NCBI RefSeq assembly: GCF_019355555.1
Contig: NZ_CP072141.1
Coordinates: forward strand, 62,001-126,000
From: Rhizobium sp. L51/94
GTDB lineage: Bacteria; Pseudomonadota; Alphaproteobacteria; Rhizobiales; Rhizobiaceae
Direction of reading: 5' to 3'
DNA length: 64,000 nucleotides
Part shown: positions 62,831 to 64,000 of the stretch, piece by piece
How positions within the stretch are numbered: position 1 is the stretch's first letter
How the letters are laid out: each line of letters starts with the position of its first letter
Translations under genes and position numbers: made by a program
The notes under the pieces: generated by a model
Databases searched by the model: none
What the model saw: the letters and a program-made list of their open reading frames with translations, nothing else
What the model was told of the DNA's origin: nothing

Positions 62831-63433
62831 TTATCTCAAGGCACGAATGGCGTATTCCACGAGATCGTCGGGCATCGCCCGGTTCTCCTTGGCAAGGCAC
62901 TGCGCCACCATCTGCGGGTGACAGAGGGTAACCGTTGCTGCGCCAAGACATTTCGACGCGATGTGGGGGTCCTGTTCGGCAAACTCGCCGGCAGCGATCC
63001 CTTCGGAAATGATACCAGCCATGACGTCGTGGATGCGGTCGATGTGCTTTTCGATGACATGCCAGTCACGCTCGATGGCGACGACGACCATCTCATGAAC
63101 CTTCTCCTCGTCGAGCATGGTATCGAGAGTGAGCTTGTACTGGCCATGGACGAGAGCACGCAGCCTGTCGGCGGCACTCGCCTGCTTGCGCGCCGCGCCA
63201 AGGGCGAGCTCATAACCGGTATCGAGCATCCGCCCGCAGAGCGCCTGGTGGATTTCGACCTTGGAGCTAAAGAAGCGATAGATGTTTGCCGTCGACATGC
63301 CGAGATCCTTGGCGATGTCGGCCACCGTTGTCTTGGCATAGCCGTAGTGGCGGAAAAGCCGCTCGGCACAATCGAGGATGCGCGCAACATTCTCCTGGCG
63401 GTTGACCTCTGAGGAATCGGCGATGGCGTTCAT
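62831..63433 (-). CDS. TetR/AcrR-family regulator of the RND pump
   Basis: 200 residues. DNA-binding domain about 11-60 (RQENVARILDCAERLFRHYG, then TTVADIAKDLGMSTANIYRF, FSSKVEIHQALC). The C-terminal domain is helical and similar to AcrR-type regulators (LTLDTMLDEEKVHEMVVVAI, then MAGIISEGIAAGEFAEQDP). It lies 44 bp upstream of the adaptor gene on the same strand, so it is probably the first gene of an autorepressed tetR-adaptor-permease operon. A 50-bp palindrome just upstream of the start is the probable operator. The frame extends further upstream, but it would then read through that palindrome. Confidence 0.88.
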   Translation of the reverse strand: MNAIADSSEVNRQENVARILDCAERLFRHYGYAKTTVADIAKDLGMSTANIYRFFSSKVEIHQALCGRMLDTGYELALGAARKQASAADRLRALVHGQYKLTLDTMLDEEKVHEMVVVAIERDWHVIEKHIDRIHDVMAGIISEGIAAGEFAEQDPHIASKCLGAATVTLCHPQMVAQCLAKENRAMPDDLVEYAIRALR

Positions 63434-63440
63434 AAGGCAC

Positions 63441-63490
63441 TTTCGATTTACGACTGACGAAATTCTATTTTCGTCAGGCGTAAATCGAAA
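63441..63490. promoter_or_regulatory. 50-bp near-perfect palindrome, probable operator of the RND operon
   Basis: Outer arms TTTCGATTTACG (63441-63452) and CGTAAATCGAAA (63479-63490), inner arms CTGACGAAA (63454-63462) and TTTCGTCAG (63469-63477), 6-nt centre, and one mismatched pair (63453/63478). It begins 8 bp upstream of the TetR start. Its size could hold two nested dimer sites. Confidence 0.75.
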
Positions 63491-63563
63491 GTCATACTTT
63501 GTCAACGCATTGCCAGGCACCTGGCACGGGTTTCACTGTGCGGGAGTTCATAGCCGAGGCGCG

Positions 63564-63611
63564 CGGAGCTCGGAGCTCGGAGCTCGGAGCTCGGAGCTCG
63601 GAGCTCGGAGC
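63564..63611. repeat. Heptanucleotide tandem repeat (CGGAGCT, almost 7 copies)
   Basis: Six exact CGGAGCT units from 63564 to 63605, then CGGAGC (63606-63611). The unit spans GAGCTC, a palindrome. It lies between the OsmC terminator and the RND regulator, outside any gene. Copy number is likely to vary between strains. Confidence 0.9.
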
Positions 63612-63622
63612 GCACGACGCAT

Positions 63623-63653
63623 AAAAAATGCCGGACCATTGGCTGGTCCGGCA
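63623..63653 (-). terminator. Terminator of the OsmC gene
   Basis: TGCCGGACCA (63629-63638) pairs with TGGTCCGGCA (63644-63653), a perfect 10-bp stem. On the minus strand a six-T tract follows (complement of the As at 63623-63628). It lies 20 bp after the OsmC stop. Confidence 0.88.
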
Positions 63654-63672
63654 TGTCAGGCAGCAGTTTTTC

Positions 63673-64000
63673 TTAGGAGAACTGCACGTCGAGCGTCATT
63701 GGCACGGCGGCAAGCGCTTTTGATAACGGGCAACCGGCCTTCGCCTGTTCAGCCAGTTCCTTGAACTTGGCCTCGTCGGTGCCGGGCACGCTTGCAACCA
63801 GCGTCAGGGCGATACCCGTGATACCGAAGCCGCCTTCGACGCTTTCCAGGGTGACCCTGGCAGTTGTCTGCATGCTGGTCGCTTTAAGGCCAGCGCCATC
63901 GAGGATGCCGGAAAGAGCCATCGTGAAGCAACCGGCATGGGCAGCACCAATGAGTTCTTCCGGATTGGTGCCGGCAACGCCTTCGAAACGGCTGGCATAT
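63673..64000 (-). CDS. OsmC/Ohr-family peroxiredoxin, 5' end cut by window edge
   Basis: The last 108 codons are in the window; the frame stays open to the right edge, and the part before the internal Met at 63921 reads YASRFEGVAGTNPEELIGAA. The two redox cysteines are in HAGCFTMALSG and KAGCPLSKALAAV. Family members (OsmC, Ohr) reduce organic hydroperoxides using lipoyl or thiol donors. The NPEELIGAAHAGCF pattern fits the OsmC subgroup. It has its own terminator. Confidence 0.9.
   Translation of the reverse strand, partial: YASRFEGVAGTNPEELIGAAHAGCFTMALSGILDGAGLKATSMQTTARVTLESVEGGFGITGIALTLVASVPGTDEAKFKELAEQAKAGCPLSKALAAVPMTLDVQFS

Noticed and set aside
1..64000. CRISPR arrays, insertion sequences, prophage or toxin-antitoxin modules
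   Set aside because: No regularly spaced repeats, transposase, integrase or phage genes were seen; the only tandem repeats are the heptamer at 63564 and the 12-mer at 46360. The small HTH gene at 58022 has no toxin partner.

Overview
This window is a stretch of chromosome from an alphaproteobacterium of the Rhizobiaceae (Rhizobium, Agrobacterium or Ensifer type). The evidence is the high G+C content, gltX next to lysS with a RIME-like palindromic repeat between them, a mannitol/sorbitol ABC-transporter operon of the rhizobial smo/mtl type, and the run murA, DUF2948, hisD, UPF0262, phosphatase, infA, maf, yacG. Assignment to the family is by recall of gene order and protein families; no database search was possible.

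Layout. Positions 1-2136 hold an EmrAB-type efflux pair, cut by the window edge, with a divergent TetR regulator and two matching operators. Positions 2233-7527 carry terC, gltX, lysS and an unknown membrane-anchored protein. Positions 7786-11593 carry an aminobutyraldehyde dehydrogenase, a DUF1328 peptide, an orphan GAF histidine kinase and a DUF1345 protein. Positions 11731-14434 look like part of an L-fucose/L-fuconate-type pathway (SDR, IclR regulator, lactonase). Then come transaldolase, a SorC regulator, an AraC-methyltransferase DNA-repair fusion, DUF2244, endonuclease III and a CysZ-like protein. Positions 20068-30798 are the polyol region: an RpiR regulator convergent with a minus-strand operon of fucU, a SorC regulator, smoEFGK, mannitol dehydrogenase, a HAD phosphatase and an FGGY kinase. 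Positions 31031-37676 carry a two-component system, a ROK kinase overlapping cutC, an unknown protein, UDP-glucose dehydrogenase and a KTSC protein. Positions 38152-46893 carry a DHA2 exporter, the spoVR-yeaH-prkA stress module, an aldehyde dehydrogenase and a BA14K protein. Positions 46985-53581 are the housekeeping cluster between tRNA-Phe and tRNA-Thr. The right end has a GT25 glycosyltransferase, a xylitol-type dehydrogenase, a Bcr/CflA exporter with TetR, an RND efflux pair with TetR, and a truncated OsmC gene.

The genes fall into a few themes: sugar and polyol uptake and oxidation under several local regulators; three exporter systems, each controlled by an adjacent TetR protein with visible inverted-repeat operators; and core translation, cell wall and DNA-repair genes. 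I found no phage, CRISPR array, insertion sequence, secretion system or defence island. The least explained items are a candidate small RNA beside prkA (about 44600-44761), a 50-bp palindrome and a heptamer tandem repeat near 63500, a small unassigned gene at the 3' side of tRNA-Phe, and several conserved-looking proteins of unknown function.
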